The notes: a model not told the origin generated them from the letters alone. A DNA stretch of 64,000 nt from Sulfurovum sp. FS08-3 (GCA_000830175.1 JQIS01000001.1:35482-99481), one strand, 5' to 3'; positions 16,316-26,426 are shown, numbered from the stretch's first letter. A program made the numbers and translations.

Positions 16316-16534
16316 ATGAGAGATATTAAACCACTATTGAATTGGGCGAAGCAGCATGGGGATGCAAACATTCACGATAGAATTTTGATGAAAGTAATGC
16401 CTCAGCTTTTGAAAAATGATTTAAAATTAACAAGCCAAAACATCGAAGCAAGTAAACATATTGAAGTAGCACAAGAACTTTATGATTTAATTGTAGAAAA
16501 AACCCAAGATTTGATAGGAAAAAGATATGTTTAA
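16316..16534 (+). CDS. Small protein ahead of V4R protein, unknown
   Basis: A 72-residue, probably all-helical protein (MRDIKPLLNWAKQHGDANIHDR...). It has no signal peptide and no family I recognise. It has a good ribosome site (AAAAAGGGGATGTGCC) and overlaps the start of the V4R gene by 8 nt, so it is translated together with it and the downstream histidine kinase. A regulatory or accessory role in that signalling cluster is inference. Confidence 0.65.
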   Translation: MRDIKPLLNWAKQHGDANIHDRILMKVMPQLLKNDLKLTSQNIEASKHIEVAQELYDLIVEKTQDLIGKRYV

Positions 16535-17756
16535 CATAAATGACTATCCTTTTGATGAGGAGCATAACTACCTAGAGATTGGCGGTGAGGCGATGATATT
16601 TCATTGCCATCACTACATTACCAACCTTCAAAGAACCATTTTGGATGCAGAGTATATTGAGAGCAGTAGATTTTTGATAGGGAGTGCGGCCGATTCACTC
16701 TACTATCAGCTTAGCAACCTATGCAAAGGTTTGAGTGTCGATGAGTCCAAAAAAATGGCACAAGATATTTATAAGTGTTTTGGATACGGACTGATTGATT
16801 TAAGCTCTATGGATGAGAGTGGTTGCACATTAACCACAACCAAATCCTTTTTTTCCAAAACTTGGGAGATGAAATTTGGTCGAAGCAAAAAGCCTGTCGA
16901 TTACTACACTAGCGGTTTTCTAGCAGCGGCATACGCCGTCATTTACAACAAAGAGCTTAAAAATATACAAGCAATGCAGACGACTTGTATGGCGTGTGGA
17001 GATGAAACCAATACCCATATCATCAAGCTAGGCGAATGCAATTTTGACATCTATCCCCCCAAACAACCCGTACGCTTCAAAGATGTACCAAAATTAAAAA
17101 TTGATTGGGAGCATGAACAAACCATCACCAATGCCTTTTTGGGAGCCCATGCTACGATGGTGGGCAATGAGATTGGTCTTATTCCTGCCTTTGGTGTCTA
17201 TTTGGTACGCAATCAAAGCGATTATGTCAATCGATTGCAATTTGAATTTGTGCATCAAATGAGACAAGTAGCAGGAGAGTATGGTACTACTTTGGCAGGT
17301 GAACTGCTTATGGAAGCAGGTTATGCGTGTGGATTTTTTACCTACGGAGGCATTATGACTTCACCCGAATGGGAAGGAGCCGTCAAACCCTATCTCAAAA
17401 CCAAAGAGGATTGGATTAAGGCATTAGCCTCGCTAGTTAATACCATGGGATGGGGATACCACACCGCTATTGAACTATCACAACAAAAAGCAGTCTTTAG
17501 AAACTACAACGATTTTGAAGATTTGAGCTATATGCGAATGTATGGCAACTCTGAGTATCCCGTGCATTGGGCAAACAGTGGTGGATTTACGGGACTTATG
17601 CAACTAGTCTATAATACCGATTTGGTACACGGTAAAAAGATAGAGACCGAAGAGGGTTTTAGGGCAATGCGACGCTCAAAAGAGGGCTACAAAACAAAAA
17701 TGACAAAGGGTATAAGTTGCGGAGATGACTTTTTAGAAGTTGAAGTTTATTTGTAG
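16527..17756 (+). CDS. Tandem V4R-like ligand-binding protein
   Basis: A 409-residue soluble protein that looks like two V4R (4-vinyl reductase) domains in series. The first (~1-165) has SRFLIGSAADSLYYQLSNL, then YTSGFLAAAYAVIYN, and ends in the conserved TTCMACGDETNTHII. The second (~195-409) repeats the plan with GTTLAGELLMEAGYACGFFTYGG, NSGGFTGLMQLVYN and GISCGDDFLEVEV. V4R domains bind small hydrophobic ligands and often feed signalling or transcription proteins. The gene overlaps a small ORF upstream and is followed 24 nt later by a hybrid histidine kinase, so it may be the ligand sensor for that kinase. The match is by pattern. Confidence 0.65.
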   Translation: MFNINDYPFDEEHNYLEIGGEAMIFHCHHYITNLQRTILDAEYIESSRFLIGSAADSLYYQLSNLCKGLSVDESKKMAQDIYKCFGYGLIDLSSMDESGCTLTTTKSFFSKTWEMKFGRSKKPVDYYTSGFLAAAYAVIYNKELKNIQAMQTTCMACGDETNTHIIKLGECNFDIYPPKQPVRFKDVPKLKIDWEHEQTITNAFLGAHATMVGNEIGLIPAFGVYLVRNQSDYVNRLQFEFVHQMRQVAGEYGTTLAGELLMEAGYACGFFTYGGIMTSPEWEGAVKPYLKTKEDWIKALASLVNTMGWGYHTAIELSQQKAVFRNYNDFEDLSYMRMYGNSEYPVHWANSGGFTGLMQLVYNTDLVHGKKIETEEGFRAMRRSKEGYKTKMTKGISCGDDFLEVEVYL

Positions 17757-17780
17757 TACAGATTTTAGGATAGTAAAGCA

Positions 17781-20700
17781 ATGGTAAAATTTTTAGAAAA
17801 ATTACAATTTATATTAACAATTGCCGATCGCTACGACGATACACAAACGCAAAAAAGAACACACAGTTTTTTAATCTACATGGGACTTCTTATGAGTATG
17901 GGAGGTTTTATGTGGGGAACATTGTGTCTTATTTATGATCTCTACTTAGCAGCAGCGGTTCCTTATACCTATATTTTCATTACGATACTCAATTTTATCT
18001 ATCTCTACAAGACAAAAAACTTCATCGTTTCTCAAAACATACAAATAGCCATATCACTACTGCTCCCATTTTTTTTCCAACTCTTTTTGGGAGGGTATAT
18101 TTCAAGCGGTGGAAATATACTTTGGGCAGCGTTGGGGGTTTTTGGAAGCTTTACGCTACGTCGTAAACATATGACGATAGTTTGGCTTTTGTTGTTTGTC
18201 GTGCTAGTAATCCTTAGTGCTTTGGTAGAGCCTTATGCCAAAACATTTGATATAGGATTGTCGCAAGGTTTTATTGTTTTGTTTTTCGTTATCAATTTTA
18301 TATTTGTTATTGCTATCATATTTAGTCTCTATTACTATTTTGTTGATTCCGAAGAGAAAGCAAGAAAAAAACTTGAGCTTAGTCTTGAACAATTGGATAT
18401 CGCTCAAAAACAGCTTTTGGTAGGAAGAGGTTTGGATGGCAATATGCAATTAAATGAGTTGTATGACATTGCTTTGAGGTTCATAACAGGGCAGTTGGGT
18501 TTTGAGAAGGTATTGATTTTTGAGCATGATGACTCCAATGGGTGGTTTAAGGTCACCTACAGCAAGGGATACGAAGAGCCTCGGGAGAAGATAAAACTTA
18601 AAGTGATTACTCTACTCCTTTCGGGAGCGGTAATAGAGGCACTTAGAATAGACAAAGAACCTATTATCTATTTTCAAGAGAACCCAGACAAGCGTGTAGA
18701 GAAGTTGTGCCAATCACTTGGGCTAGAGGAGGCATATTTTGAACTCTTTGGTGGAGATAGCGAGGTGCCTCATGGTCTTATTGTGGTGGGAAATGGCATT
18801 GCCAAAGAGAATACATCCCTTCACGATACGCTTTTGCGTCAAGCTATTGGAAACTTTATGGTACAGTTTTCCAATGCAGCCAATAATATTATCTTCTATC
18901 AAGCATGGCAAAAAGAGAGAGAGCGTTTGGAGGAGAATATTCTCAAACGCACCAAAGAACTAGAAGAGCAAAAGAGCAGTTTTGAAGCAATCTATCGAAC
19001 GACCAAAGAGGGTATTGCTATACTCGACCTTGAAACAACTGCTTTTTTGGATGTCAATCCCGCTTATTGTGAGATTACAGGCTATAGCAAAGAGGAGTTG
19101 CAACGAACCAGTTGTATTAATTTAAGTGTTCCTGAAGATATAGAAAAAAGCAAGAAAGCCATACAAGAGGTGATTGCTAAAGGTTATATTACAAACTTTA
19201 CCAAAACATGCATTATTAAAGATGATAAACGCATTATTGTAAGTATGTCTATTAGTCTTATGGATGATAAAAAAAGATTGCTTATTAGCACCAAAGATAT
19301 TACCCAACAATACCAACTTGAACGTGATCTCATACAAGCCAAAGAAAAAGCCCAAGCCGCCACACAAGCCAAAAGTGAGTTTCTAGCCAATATGAGCCAT
19401 GAGATACGAACGCCTCTTAATGGTATCATAGGTATGTCGCATCTAGCACTTGCTACGCATCTTGAACCAAAACAGAGAAACTATATCCAAAAGATAGACA
19501 ACTCCGCTAGATTGTTACTGGGTATTATCAATGATATTTTGGACTTTTCTAAGATAGAAGCGGGTAAATTGACCATTGATGCTATTGATTTTGATCTCTT
19601 TAAACTCATCGATAGCATTATAGAGCTACTTGAATACAAAATCCACGAAAAAAACCTTGAACTCATTGTAAACTACGACAATCATTTAGGTAAAAATTTC
19701 TACGGTGATAGCCTTAGAATCTCTCAAGTCCTTACTAATTTTATGAGCAATGCCGTCAAATTTACCGACAAAGGTGAGATAGTGCTTTGTATCACCAAAA
19801 CTTCTACCAATCGTGTACGCTTTGAAGTGCGAGATACAGGCATAGGACTTACCCCAGAGCAACAATCCAAACTCTTCCAATCCTTCTCACAAGCCGATAG
19901 CTCTACAACACGAAAGTATGGAGGCACGGGACTAGGGCTAACCATCTCCAAACAACTTACCGAACTGATGAATGGGCGTATTTGGGTGGAGAGTGAGTTT
20001 GGCAAAGGTAGTAGCTTCTTTTGTGAGATTGAACTCAAAGAGAACCAAACACCCAAAGAGTTTGAAACTTTTGAGGGTAAAAAAATCCTTATTGTTGATG
20101 ACAACACAACATGGCATGAGATTCTTCGCAATATGCTTGAACGATTTTATATTGATGTTGAATGTGTCTCTAGCGGTTATGAAGCCATCAAGAAGATTGA
20201 ACACTCCCAAAGTGGATACGATTTGATTTTGATAGATTGGCAGATGCCCCAGCTTGATGGTATCCAAACCAAAAAAGTTATCGACCAAACCTACCAAAGG
20301 CTTAACCTAGAAAAAACACCCACGATTATTATGGTAAGCTCCTATCGTCAAGAGTCCATCGTAGAGGATGCAAAAGAAGCAGGAATTGATATTTTCTTAC
20401 AAAAACCCATCAATCCCTCTACTCTCAATGATATTCTTCATGCTGTTTTTCTCCATGATGTCAAAATCCAATACTCCAATCAAACGCAAAAGAGCAAACA
20501 AGCCCAAAGCATCACCACTCTCAAAGGCTCATCCATCTTGCTAGTTGAAGATAATGAGACCAATCAAGAGATTGTTTTAGGACTCCTTGAAGATAGCGGT
20601 ATAGCCATTGATATAGCCTCCAACGGTCACATAGCGATAGATAAATACAACGCCAACCCCGATAAGTACCAACTCATTTTAATGGATATTCAAATGCCTA

Positions 20701-21479
20701 TCATGGATGGCTATCAAGCTACCTCTATCATTCGTCAAACCAATCAAAAGATACCCATTATTGCATTAAGTGCCAATGCTATGAAAGAGGATATAGAAAA
20801 GAGCCATGCTGTAGGAATGAATACTCACCTCAATAAACCCATCGAAGTAGAAAAGCTCTACGATGTGCTTTTGAAGTATCTACCCAAAACAAACGATGCA
20901 CCACCCCAAACAAAAACTCCCTCTATATCCAAGGGTCTTATACCAACATTAAACTCTATCGATACCATCAAAGGTTTGGAGTATCTAGCAGGTAATGAAA
21001 AGCTCTACCTTAAATTGTTGCACAATTTCAAAAAAGATTATGAAAATCTTGAGATTGATGCTTTGGATGAAGAGAGTTTTAGACGTACTATTCACACCAT
21101 CAAAGGACTAAGTGCCAATATCGGTGCTATGGCTTTGCACACACAAGCCAAAAGTCTTGAAGAGACCAAAGATGAAGCACATATTGATGCTTTTACACAA
21201 GAACTTCACAGTGTCATAGAGGAGCTAAGCCTAAAGCTTGAAGCTACTATCCATGAAGAGAACCAAACCCAAAAGAGTATAGACGATAGAGCCAAAACCA
21301 AACTCTTCAAAGAACTCAAAGAGGCTCTTGAGCTTATGGAGCCTCAAACGTGCGATACTATCATCCAACAATTGGAACAATGCACACTTGATACCCAAGA
21401 GAAACAACGCTTCGAGGGGATTAAGCAATGTGTTGAGAGTTATGAGTTTGATGAGGCGTTAGGGTTGTTTGGTGGGTAG
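17781..21479 (+). CDS. Hybrid sensor histidine kinase (PAS-HK-REC-REC-HPt)
   Basis: A 1232-residue membrane kinase. About six membrane helices (30-195) come first, then a coiled segment, a GAF-like region (~215-370), a PAS domain (~395-515, [16 protein letters not shown]) and a HisKA domain with [10 protein letters not shown] (phospho-His540). The ATPase domain has [16 protein letters not shown] and GGTGLGL. Two receiver domains follow: LILIDWQMP (Asp819) and LILMDIQMP (Asp969). A C-terminal HPt domain has [13 protein letters not shown] (His1105). The phosphorelay is therefore complete except for a terminal output regulator, which is not adjacent. It is the last gene of the small ORF-V4R-kinase cluster and probably transduces the V4R ligand signal. 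Confidence 0.95.
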   Translation: MVKFLEKLQFILTIADRYDDTQTQKRTHSFLIYMGLLMSMGGFMWGTLCLIYDLYLAAAVPYTYIFITILNFIYLYKTKNFIVSQNIQIAISLLLPFFFQLFLGGYISSGGNILWAALGVFGSFTLRRKHMTIVWLLLFVVLVILSALVEPYAKTFDIGLSQGFIVLFFVINFIFVIAIIFSLYYYFVDSEEKARKKLELSLEQLDIAQKQLLVGRGLDGNMQLNELYDIALRFITGQLGFEKVLIFEHDDSNGWFKVTYSKGYEEPREKIKLKVITLLLSGAVIEALRIDKEPIIYFQENPDKRVEKLCQSLGLEEAYFELFGGDSEVPHGLIVVGNGIAKENTSLHDTLLRQAIGNFMVQFSNAANNIIFYQAWQKERERLEENILKRTKELEEQKSSFEAIYRTTKEGIAILDLETTAFLDVNPAYCEITGYSKEELQRTSCINLSVPEDIEKSKKAIQEVIAKGYITNFTKTCIIKDDKRIIVSMSISLMDDKKRLLISTKDITQQYQLERDLIQAKEKAQAATQAKSEFLANMSHEIRTPLNGIIGMSHLALATHLEPKQRNYIQKIDNSARLLLGIINDILDFSKIEAGKLTIDAIDFDLFKLIDSIIELLEYKIHEKNLELIVNYDNHLGKNFYGDSLRISQVLTNFMSNAVKFTDKGEIVLCITKTSTNRVRFEVRDTGIGLTPEQQSKLFQSFSQADSSTTRKYGGTGLGLTISKQLTELMNGRIWVESEFGKGSSFFCEIELKENQTPKEFETFEGKKILIVDDNTTWHEILRNMLERFYIDVECVSSGYEAIKKIEHSQSGYDLILIDWQMPQLDGIQTKKVIDQTYQRLNLEKTPTIIMVSSYRQESIVEDAKEAGIDIFLQKPINPSTLNDILHAVFLHDVKIQYSNQTQKSKQAQSITTLKGSSILLVEDNETNQEIVLGLLEDSGIAIDIASNGHIAIDKYNANPDKYQLILMDIQMPIMDGYQATSIIRQTNQKIPIIALSANAMKEDIEKSHAVGMNTHLNKPIEVEKLYDVLLKYLPKTNDAPPQTKTPSISKGLIPTLNSIDTIKGLEYLAGNEKLYLKLLHNFKKDYENLEIDALDEESFRRTIHTIKGLSANIGAMALHTQAKSLEETKDEAHIDAFTQELHSVIEELSLKLEATIHEENQTQKSIDDRAKTKLFKELKEALELMEPQTCDTIIQQLEQCTLDTQEKQRFEGIKQCVESYEFDEALGLFGG

Positions 21480-21548
21480 GGTTTTGGTTTATTTTTAATT
21501 AAGAGTATTAGTTATATAATTAAATATATCAAACAAAAGGAGTTTAAG

Positions 21549-22058
21549 ATGTTACGATGGGTTGCAACTTTGATAGTTGCTTTTTTTATAGTAGGTTGTG
21601 GCGGTGGAAGTGATTCGAGCAATGGTAGTAGTGTAGCCTATAAAAGTGCTACAATAGGACACAATGGTTATGATTTTTCAAAAGATGACAACAATGCTTC
21701 GTGGGAAAATCAAGATGGTTATACCATTGCGTGGACAAATAATGGTATGAAGTATAGCGAGGGTGAATCGTGGGGAAGTGCCGTATGGTTTGGGGTGAAC
21801 GCTCAAGATGACCAAAGCAAACACCTCTTTATGTACGATGCTGGTGAGGTAAGCTTAGATAGTATCAGCAGTGTCGATGAGAGCAAATGGCAAAATATTG
21901 GCGATGCAGAGAAATCTTTGCAAGTTAATCATGTTTATGTACTAAAGGCGTTGGATGGTTATGTTAAGCTTAAAGTTATCTCTGTCAATTCAACTACTGA
22001 AATACATGAAGTAAGCTTTGATGCACAATACCAATATTCAACGACGACTGCATTTTAA
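21549..22058 (+). CDS. Small lipoprotein, unknown function
   Basis: A 169-residue exported lipoprotein with signal MLRWVATLIVAFFIVGC and lipobox IVGC, then a GGGSDSSNGSS linker. The rest is hydrophilic and beta-rich with several Trp (NASWENQDGYTIAWTNNGMKYSEGESWGSAVWFG, VNHVYVLKALDGYVKLKVISVN). No family recognised. It has its own AT-rich promoter region after the kinase gene and a second lipoprotein gene follows 12 nt later, so the two form an operon. Confidence 0.7.
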   Translation: MLRWVATLIVAFFIVGCGGGSDSSNGSSVAYKSATIGHNGYDFSKDDNNASWENQDGYTIAWTNNGMKYSEGESWGSAVWFGVNAQDDQSKHLFMYDAGEVSLDSISSVDESKWQNIGDAEKSLQVNHVYVLKALDGYVKLKVISVNSTTEIHEVSFDAQYQYSTTTAF

Positions 22059-22070
22059 TAAGGAGAAAAA

Positions 22071-23003
22071 ATGTTTGATAGTAAATTCAAATTTTCAGTA
22101 ATTCTATGCAGTGCTTTGCTTTTGGTTTCATGTGGTGGCGGGGGTGGTGATACAACTACTACGCTACCTACTGCAAATGATAACAATGTTACACCAAATA
22201 ACAATACGACCACTACTCCCGTTAATCCCAATGAAAAAGTTGTGACACAGGAGAATGTTGATATTGAAGATGCAAAGATTGTTGAGGAGAGTATTGATGG
22301 TGTGTTGGGTATGCAGACGCTTAATGTGGTCTCTGATAACACCTCAGCGGCTATGGCTCACTATAGAACTTCAAGTGCTATTGCCTATCAACACGATTGT
22401 TTGCACGGTGGTACTCTCAATATTGATACAGACTACAGCATGGATGGCACAAACGGCACTAGTTACAGCTACAGCAACTGTTCCATCAATGACTATTATA
22501 CAATGAATGGTACATTTACGACCTCAACGGATTCGACAAACCTCCATGCGATTGCAGTGCTTCAAGAGTATATTACCGATTTTACTATGACAATGCCCCA
22601 AGGTATGCTTACAATTTATGCCGATAGCCAATTTAGCAATATCGTAGAAAGCGGTGCAGGTGTATATGGTCAAGCCAAAGTCATTTCTCTTTTTAGTATG
22701 CACTCCAAAATGAATGAAAATGAGACCATCTTTAAAGATTTGACAATTGAGACAGAGGCGGTATTGCAATACAATGAGGTGCGAATCTGTTTCAAAGAGG
22801 GAGCAATCTACTCTAGTATCGCTCCAACTGCCAATCCGTTTTTGATTGACAATAGCTTTGATCCTGATTGCAATAATAGATTTATTGTCAATATAGTCAC
22901 CAATGAGATTACAAGCGGTGAAGTACATTACTATATCGGCAGTCATAAATTTAGAACTTATGCCTTTGGCGGTGAGTTGCAAACAGAGCGGGTAACTGAT
23001 TGA
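22071..23003 (+). CDS. Lipoprotein, unknown function
   Basis: A 310-residue lipoprotein: signal with lipobox LVSC, glycine run, then a Thr/Asn-rich linker (~25-60). The mature part has several cysteines (HDCLHGGTLNID, YSNCSIND, VRICFKEG, FDPDCNNRF) that could form disulphides in the periplasm. The pattern of alternating strands (YTMNGTFTTSTDSTN, EYITDFTMTMPQG) suggests a beta-rich fold. No known domain is assigned. It follows the 169-residue lipoprotein by 12 nt and ends before a strong hairpin. Confidence 0.7.
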   Translation: MFDSKFKFSVILCSALLLVSCGGGGGDTTTTLPTANDNNVTPNNNTTTTPVNPNEKVVTQENVDIEDAKIVEESIDGVLGMQTLNVVSDNTSAAMAHYRTSSAIAYQHDCLHGGTLNIDTDYSMDGTNGTSYSYSNCSINDYYTMNGTFTTSTDSTNLHAIAVLQEYITDFTMTMPQGMLTIYADSQFSNIVESGAGVYGQAKVISLFSMHSKMNENETIFKDLTIETEAVLQYNEVRICFKEGAIYSSIAPTANPFLIDNSFDPDCNNRFIVNIVTNEITSGEVHYYIGSHKFRTYAFGGELQTERVTD

Positions 23004-23006
23004 TCC

Positions 23007-23040
23007 AAACAGATGCAATAAACTTTTGCATCTGTTTATC
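23007..23040 (+). terminator. Hairpin after lipoprotein operon
   Basis: A perfect 12-bp stem, AAACAGATGCAA / TTGCATCTGTTT, with a 7-nt loop lies 3 nt after the stop at 23003. Its 3' side ends in TTT but no long U-run follows. Confidence 0.7.
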
Positions 23041-23092
23041 AAAAAAAACCTTTTTATGCTATGATTACCAAAATCAATCACAAGGATAAAAT

Positions 23093-23320
23093 ATGAGCAG
23101 TCATCATGAAATTGCCACAATCGATTTGGCAGGTACGAAAAACGGAAAAATTACGGTCTCTATCGTCAGTGAACCCTATGGAAAAGAGAGTGCTTCGGTA
23201 GCGAGTATCGGCATTGCTCTTCAAGCGAGCGCGCAAGAACCCGATTGGAAAGTACATCTTCCCAAAGAGAATATTGATAGCGTCATTGAAGCCTTACAAA
23301 AGGCAAAAGAGCAGTTGTAA
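23093..23320 (+). CDS. Small conserved-looking protein, unknown
   Basis: A 75-residue soluble protein (MSSHHEIATIDLAG...) with a good ribosome site (AAGGATAAAAT). Several beta strands are followed by a C-terminal helix (LPKENIDSVIEALQKAKEQL). The ending DWKVHLPKENIDSVIEAL is loosely reminiscent of PC4/YdbC-type single-strand DNA-binding folds, but this is too weak to assign. It is a single-gene unit, convergent with the PAS protein. Confidence 0.6.
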   Translation: MSSHHEIATIDLAGTKNGKITVSIVSEPYGKESASVASIGIALQASAQEPDWKVHLPKENIDSVIEALQKAKEQL

Positions 23321-23329
23321 CGACTTTAG

Positions 23330-23346
23330 AGGTGCTTTTTGCACCT
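23330..23346. terminator. Bidirectional hairpin between convergent genes
   Basis: AGGTGC-TTTTT-GCACCT between the 75-residue ORF (plus) and the PAS gene (minus); it can serve both. Confidence 0.6.
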
Positions 23347-23820
23347 TTAGGTACTACTCTTCTCATCTTCTAGCTCTTTATCTTTGAGCTGTTTATACTT
23401 TTTGAGCATCTGTTGAGCAAACTCAGGATTGGGTACTTTTCGACCCGCAATGTAACCTACAATATTTCCCTCATTATCGTATTTTGGCTTTACCCAAACA
23501 ATTACCAAGTAGTAAGCACCGCTAGAGGTCATATTTTTAACCAATCCCTCCCAGTAGTTGCCATCTTTGATGGTTTTCCACATATCTTCAAAACCCACTT
23601 TGGGCATATCGGGATGGCGATTGATATTATGGGGTGATCCAATGAGTTGTTCTTTGGTGTATCCTGTAAGTTCTCTAAATTTTCGATTGGCGTAGGTAAT
23701 GATTCCAGCGGGATCGGTTTCGGTAATCATCACTCCGCCATCAAAGACCACCTCTTCATCAATGGGATCGGGCTTTTGAATGATTTCACCTGTAATCAAA
23801 TTTTTTATCTTTTTTCCCAT
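23347..23820 (-). CDS. PAS-domain energy-taxis-type signal protein (Aer/CetB-like)
   Basis: A 157-residue soluble protein with a single PAS domain (~30-130): GVMITETDPAGIITYANRKFRELTGY, then HNINRHPDMPKVGFEDMW. This matches the FAD-binding Aer-type PAS (N(I/V)xRHPDMP). A short helical C-terminus (FAQQMLKKYKQLKDKEL) follows. In Campylobacter, separate PAS proteins such as CetB sense redox state and pass the signal to a membrane chemoreceptor partner; such a role is likely here. No receptor gene is adjacent. Confidence 0.85.
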   Translation of the reverse strand: MGKKIKNLITGEIIQKPDPIDEEVVFDGGVMITETDPAGIITYANRKFRELTGYTKEQLIGSPHNINRHPDMPKVGFEDMWKTIKDGNYWEGLVKNMTSSGAYYLVIVWVKPKYDNEGNIVGYIAGRKVPNPEFAQQMLKKYKQLKDKELEDEKSST

Positions 23821-24029
23821 GATTGTACTCCTTTGTACTTATTATATATTATAACTAAATTTAATAGAAATAAATTATATATGAGCTAAAACTTACGATG
23901 AACACTGCGGAGAGGTTTCTAAAAGCTACGTGAGGGAGGTGGATGGTTCGGATAAGTAGTCAAATATAAATTATAGTCGTAGTATTATTATACATCAAAT
24001 AGTATAAACAAGGATTGAAAAATTGATGG

Positions 24030-24054
24030 TATATCTACAAAAAATGTAGATATA
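24030..24054 (-). terminator. Hairpin downstream of cytochrome c peroxidase
   Basis: TATATCTACA-AAAAA-TGTAGATATA, a perfect 10-bp stem 8 nt beyond the stop of the minus-strand peroxidase gene. Confidence 0.65.
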
Positions 24055-24062
24055 TCCGCTTT

Positions 24063-25088
24063 TTATTGAGCGTCTGGTTTTGGAGTCTCTTTGGTACTAT
24101 CGGGGAGCATTGGGTAAATAATTTGTGGTTTTTCGCCTGTAAGAGCCTTGAGGAATGTAGCGATAGAGGTAGCCTCTTTGTCGTTAATCTCAAGACCTAG
24201 CTGTACGCTTCCCATCTCTTTGACTGCCTCTTCGAGTGTCCACATTTGACCGTTGTGGAAGTAGGGAGCGGTTTGGGCAATATTTCGTAGTGTGGGTGTT
24301 CTTACCATACCTTTAGCATCGCCTTTGAAATCACCTACGTTAGCAAATTGATACTTTTTGACCACTTGGAAGGGTTGCATTGAACCGCCCAAAGCAATAT
24401 CATTGTGACATGAAACACACCCTTTGTCAATAAAGAGTTTCAATCCTGCTTTCTCATCATCATTGAGTGCATCGGCTTTGCCGTTTAGGAAATCATCAAA
24501 TCGTGAAGGCGTTACAAGTGTATGCTCAAAGAGTGCGATAGTATCAGCAATTTTTTCAAACGAGATATTGACATCTTGACCGTAAGCGGTTTTGAACTCC
24601 TCTACGTAGGCAGGAATAGATGTGATTCGTTCAACTACCAACTCTTTGGGTGCTGCCATCTCAGGACCTGCTTGAATAGGACCTTGTGCTTGGTCGGCTA
24701 AGTGTGGACTTCGTCCGTCCCAAAATTGTGCTTTGTTGAATACTGCATTGTAAACGGTTGGTGAGTTGAGGTGATGGGGGTTTGCTGTCCATTTGTGACC
24801 AATAGCAGCAGGTACTATATCAACACCACCCAATGCCAAATTGTGGCAGGTATTACAAGAGATAAGGTTGCTTTTTGAAAGTCTTGGATCAAAATAGAGT
24901 TTTTTACCCAATTCAATCTTTTGAGGTGTCAATTCACCTTTGGGGTCTGTAATCTTTAACAGCTCCTCTTGTTTGGCTGGGATTGGCTTAAGTCCTGCAT
25001 CGGTAGCTTTTTTGATTAAATCCTCAGCATTGAGCGTAGAACTCAAAAGCGTTGCGGCAACGATAGAAGCAATGGTAATTTTTTTCAT
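24063..25088 (-). CDS. Di-haem cytochrome c peroxidase
   Basis: A 341-residue periplasmic enzyme that reduces hydrogen peroxide to water with electrons from c-type cytochromes. The signal peptide is MKKITIASIVAATLLSSTLNA. Two haem-binding CXXCH motifs are present, SCNTCHNLALGG (N-terminal low-potential haem) and GCVSCHND (C-terminal haem). Other CcpA/MauG features are LYFDPRLSKSN, FWDGRSPHLADQAQGP and VRTPTLRNIAQTAPYFHNGQ. The length is typical. It is a single-gene unit between a hairpin and an AT-rich promoter region that contains a GACAATATTGTC palindrome. Confidence 0.95.
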   Translation of the reverse strand: MKKITIASIVAATLLSSTLNAEDLIKKATDAGLKPIPAKQEELLKITDPKGELTPQKIELGKKLYFDPRLSKSNLISCNTCHNLALGGVDIVPAAIGHKWTANPHHLNSPTVYNAVFNKAQFWDGRSPHLADQAQGPIQAGPEMAAPKELVVERITSIPAYVEEFKTAYGQDVNISFEKIADTIALFEHTLVTPSRFDDFLNGKADALNDDEKAGLKLFIDKGCVSCHNDIALGGSMQPFQVVKKYQFANVGDFKGDAKGMVRTPTLRNIAQTAPYFHNGQMWTLEEAVKEMGSVQLGLEINDKEATSIATFLKALTGEKPQIIYPMLPDSTKETPKPDAQ

Positions 25089-25133
25089 AATTTGTCCTTA
25101 TTTATTTAGATGTTATTATTATAGTACAAAATG

Positions 25134-25145
25134 GACAATATTGTC
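25134..25145. promoter_or_regulatory. Palindrome GACAATATTGTC in peroxidase promoter region
   Basis: A perfect 12-bp palindrome 46 bp upstream of the peroxidase start (25088) and ~90 bp upstream of the divergent lipoprotein start. The position fits an operator for the peroxidase; the cognate regulator is not known. Confidence 0.4.
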
Positions 25146-25233
25146 AATAATAAAAATTATTATTTAGAAACAAACCGTTTAATATTTATAAATTTGTGTT
25201 AGAATTTCATCCAAACTATATTGGAGTCAAACA

Positions 25234-25572
25234 ATGAAAAAAATCGCACTAATGCTTACAATCATAGGATTGCTTATGGTGTCGTGTACGCAAGAGACGC
25301 AAAACAAAATCAGCCGTTCATTGCAAAACTGGACAGGTACCGATGGGATATTGGAGGTTTATGCGGGTCATGTACTCGTCAAACGCTTTATGAAAATTGA
25401 TAAAATCTCTACCGCTTACGGTACCGATGGCGGGGAGCTACGCCCCTATCGATACGGGTATGGAGTCAATGACAAAAACCTAAACGGTGTTGTAGAGGAT
25501 AACGAGAAAGAAAAAGTCTATTTCGAGTTCTCAGACTACTCTACAAGCTATATCTTTTTTGAAAATAAATAA
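25234..25572 (+). CDS. Small lipoprotein, unknown
   Basis: A 112-residue protein with an N-terminal lipoprotein signal (lipobox LMVSC). The mature part carries WTGTDGILEVYAGHVLVKRFMKIDKISTAYGTDGGELRPYRYGYG and an acidic segment (NDKNLNGVVEDNEKEK) that resembles a calcium-loop-like stretch. This pattern is common in small Campylobacterota lipoproteins of unknown role. It is 12 nt ahead of the RidA gene and probably co-transcribed. Confidence 0.75.
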   Translation: MKKIALMLTIIGLLMVSCTQETQNKISRSLQNWTGTDGILEVYAGHVLVKRFMKIDKISTAYGTDGGELRPYRYGYGVNDKNLNGVVEDNEKEKVYFEFSDYSTSYIFFENK

Positions 25573-25584
25573 CAAGGACAATAC

Positions 25585-25974
25585 ATGAAAATAATCTCTA
25601 CAGATGAAGCCCCAAAGGCTATAGGACCCTATTCACAAGCCATTTACGCCAATGGATTTGTTTACACATCAGGACAAATAGCTCTTGATGAGCGAGGTAT
25701 TTTAATCGGTGAGGATATCGAACACCAAACCACGCAAGTGATGAAAAATCTCTTTTATATCCTTAGAGAGGCGGGTTGTCACTTCAATGATGTTATCAAA
25801 ACCACTATTTATCTTAAAAATATGAGCGATTTTGACAAAGTAAACAACATCTATTCGCACCATTTTCAAATGCACAAACCTGCACGCAGTACGGTAGAGG
25901 TTGCACGACTGCCCAAAGATGCTTTGGTAGAGATTGAGTGCATTGCTTTGATGCGAACCAACGCACACTTTTAG
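25585..25974 (+). CDS. ridA: RidA family enamine/imine deaminase
   Basis: A 129-residue cytoplasmic protein that hydrolyses reactive 2-aminoacrylate and related imines made by PLP enzymes. Full-length RidA features: AIGPYSQAIYANGFVYTSGQIALD, QTTQVMKNLFYILREAGCHFNDVIKTTIYLKNMSDF, PARSTVEVARLPKDALVEIECIA, including the conserved Arg of PARST and the terminal Glu. Gene symbol given by family; subfamily assignment by eye. Confidence 0.93.
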   Translation: MKIISTDEAPKAIGPYSQAIYANGFVYTSGQIALDERGILIGEDIEHQTTQVMKNLFYILREAGCHFNDVIKTTIYLKNMSDFDKVNNIYSHHFQMHKPARSTVEVARLPKDALVEIECIALMRTNAHF

Positions 25975-26047
25975 CAATAGACAACGCAAATCCTTTAGGT
26001 TGAGAGAGAAACTTGAATATTTAATAATCTCTTAATCTCATTTTGGG

Positions 26048-26053
26048 TATAAT
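26048..26053 (+). promoter_or_regulatory. -10 element upstream of rplU
   Basis: GGGTATAATCC contains a perfect TATAAT 42 bp ahead of the rplU start. As usual in Campylobacterota, a -35 box is poorly conserved and the upstream DNA is T-rich. Confidence 0.6.
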
Positions 26054-26094
26054 CCAAAACTTTTTAAAAAATTAACGACATAAAGGGTTTGCAG

Positions 26095-26403
26095 ATGTAC
26101 GCAATCATAAAAGCAAGTGGTCAGCAATTCAAGGTCAAAGAGGGTGATATCGTTTGCTTTGACAATATGGATTTAGAACCAAAAAGTCAAGTAGAGTTCA
26201 AAGAAGTCCTTATGCTTGACAAAGAGGGTGAAATGACTATCGGTACTCCGTTTGTAGAGGGTGCTGTAGTCAAAGGTGAAGTAATCAACGAAGGTAGAGA
26301 TAAAAAAGTCATCATCTACAAAAAAAGACGAAGAAAAGACTCTAAACTCAAAAGAGGTTTTAGAAGAGATTTCACAAGAGTAAGAATTACTTCTGTAGCA
26401 TAA
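26095..26403 (+). CDS. rplU: Ribosomal protein L21
   Basis: A 102-residue bL21 of the large ribosomal subunit: [44 protein letters not shown], and the RNA-binding basic tail [25 protein letters not shown]. The start is the ATG at 26095; a TTG two codons earlier is less likely. It forms the standard rplU-rpmA pair with L27, 23 nt downstream. Confidence 0.97.
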   Translation: MYAIIKASGQQFKVKEGDIVCFDNMDLEPKSQVEFKEVLMLDKEGEMTIGTPFVEGAVVKGEVINEGRDKKVIIYKKRRRKDSKLKRGFRRDFTRVRITSVA

Positions 26404-26426
26404 TCAACAATATTTAAGGAGAAGAG

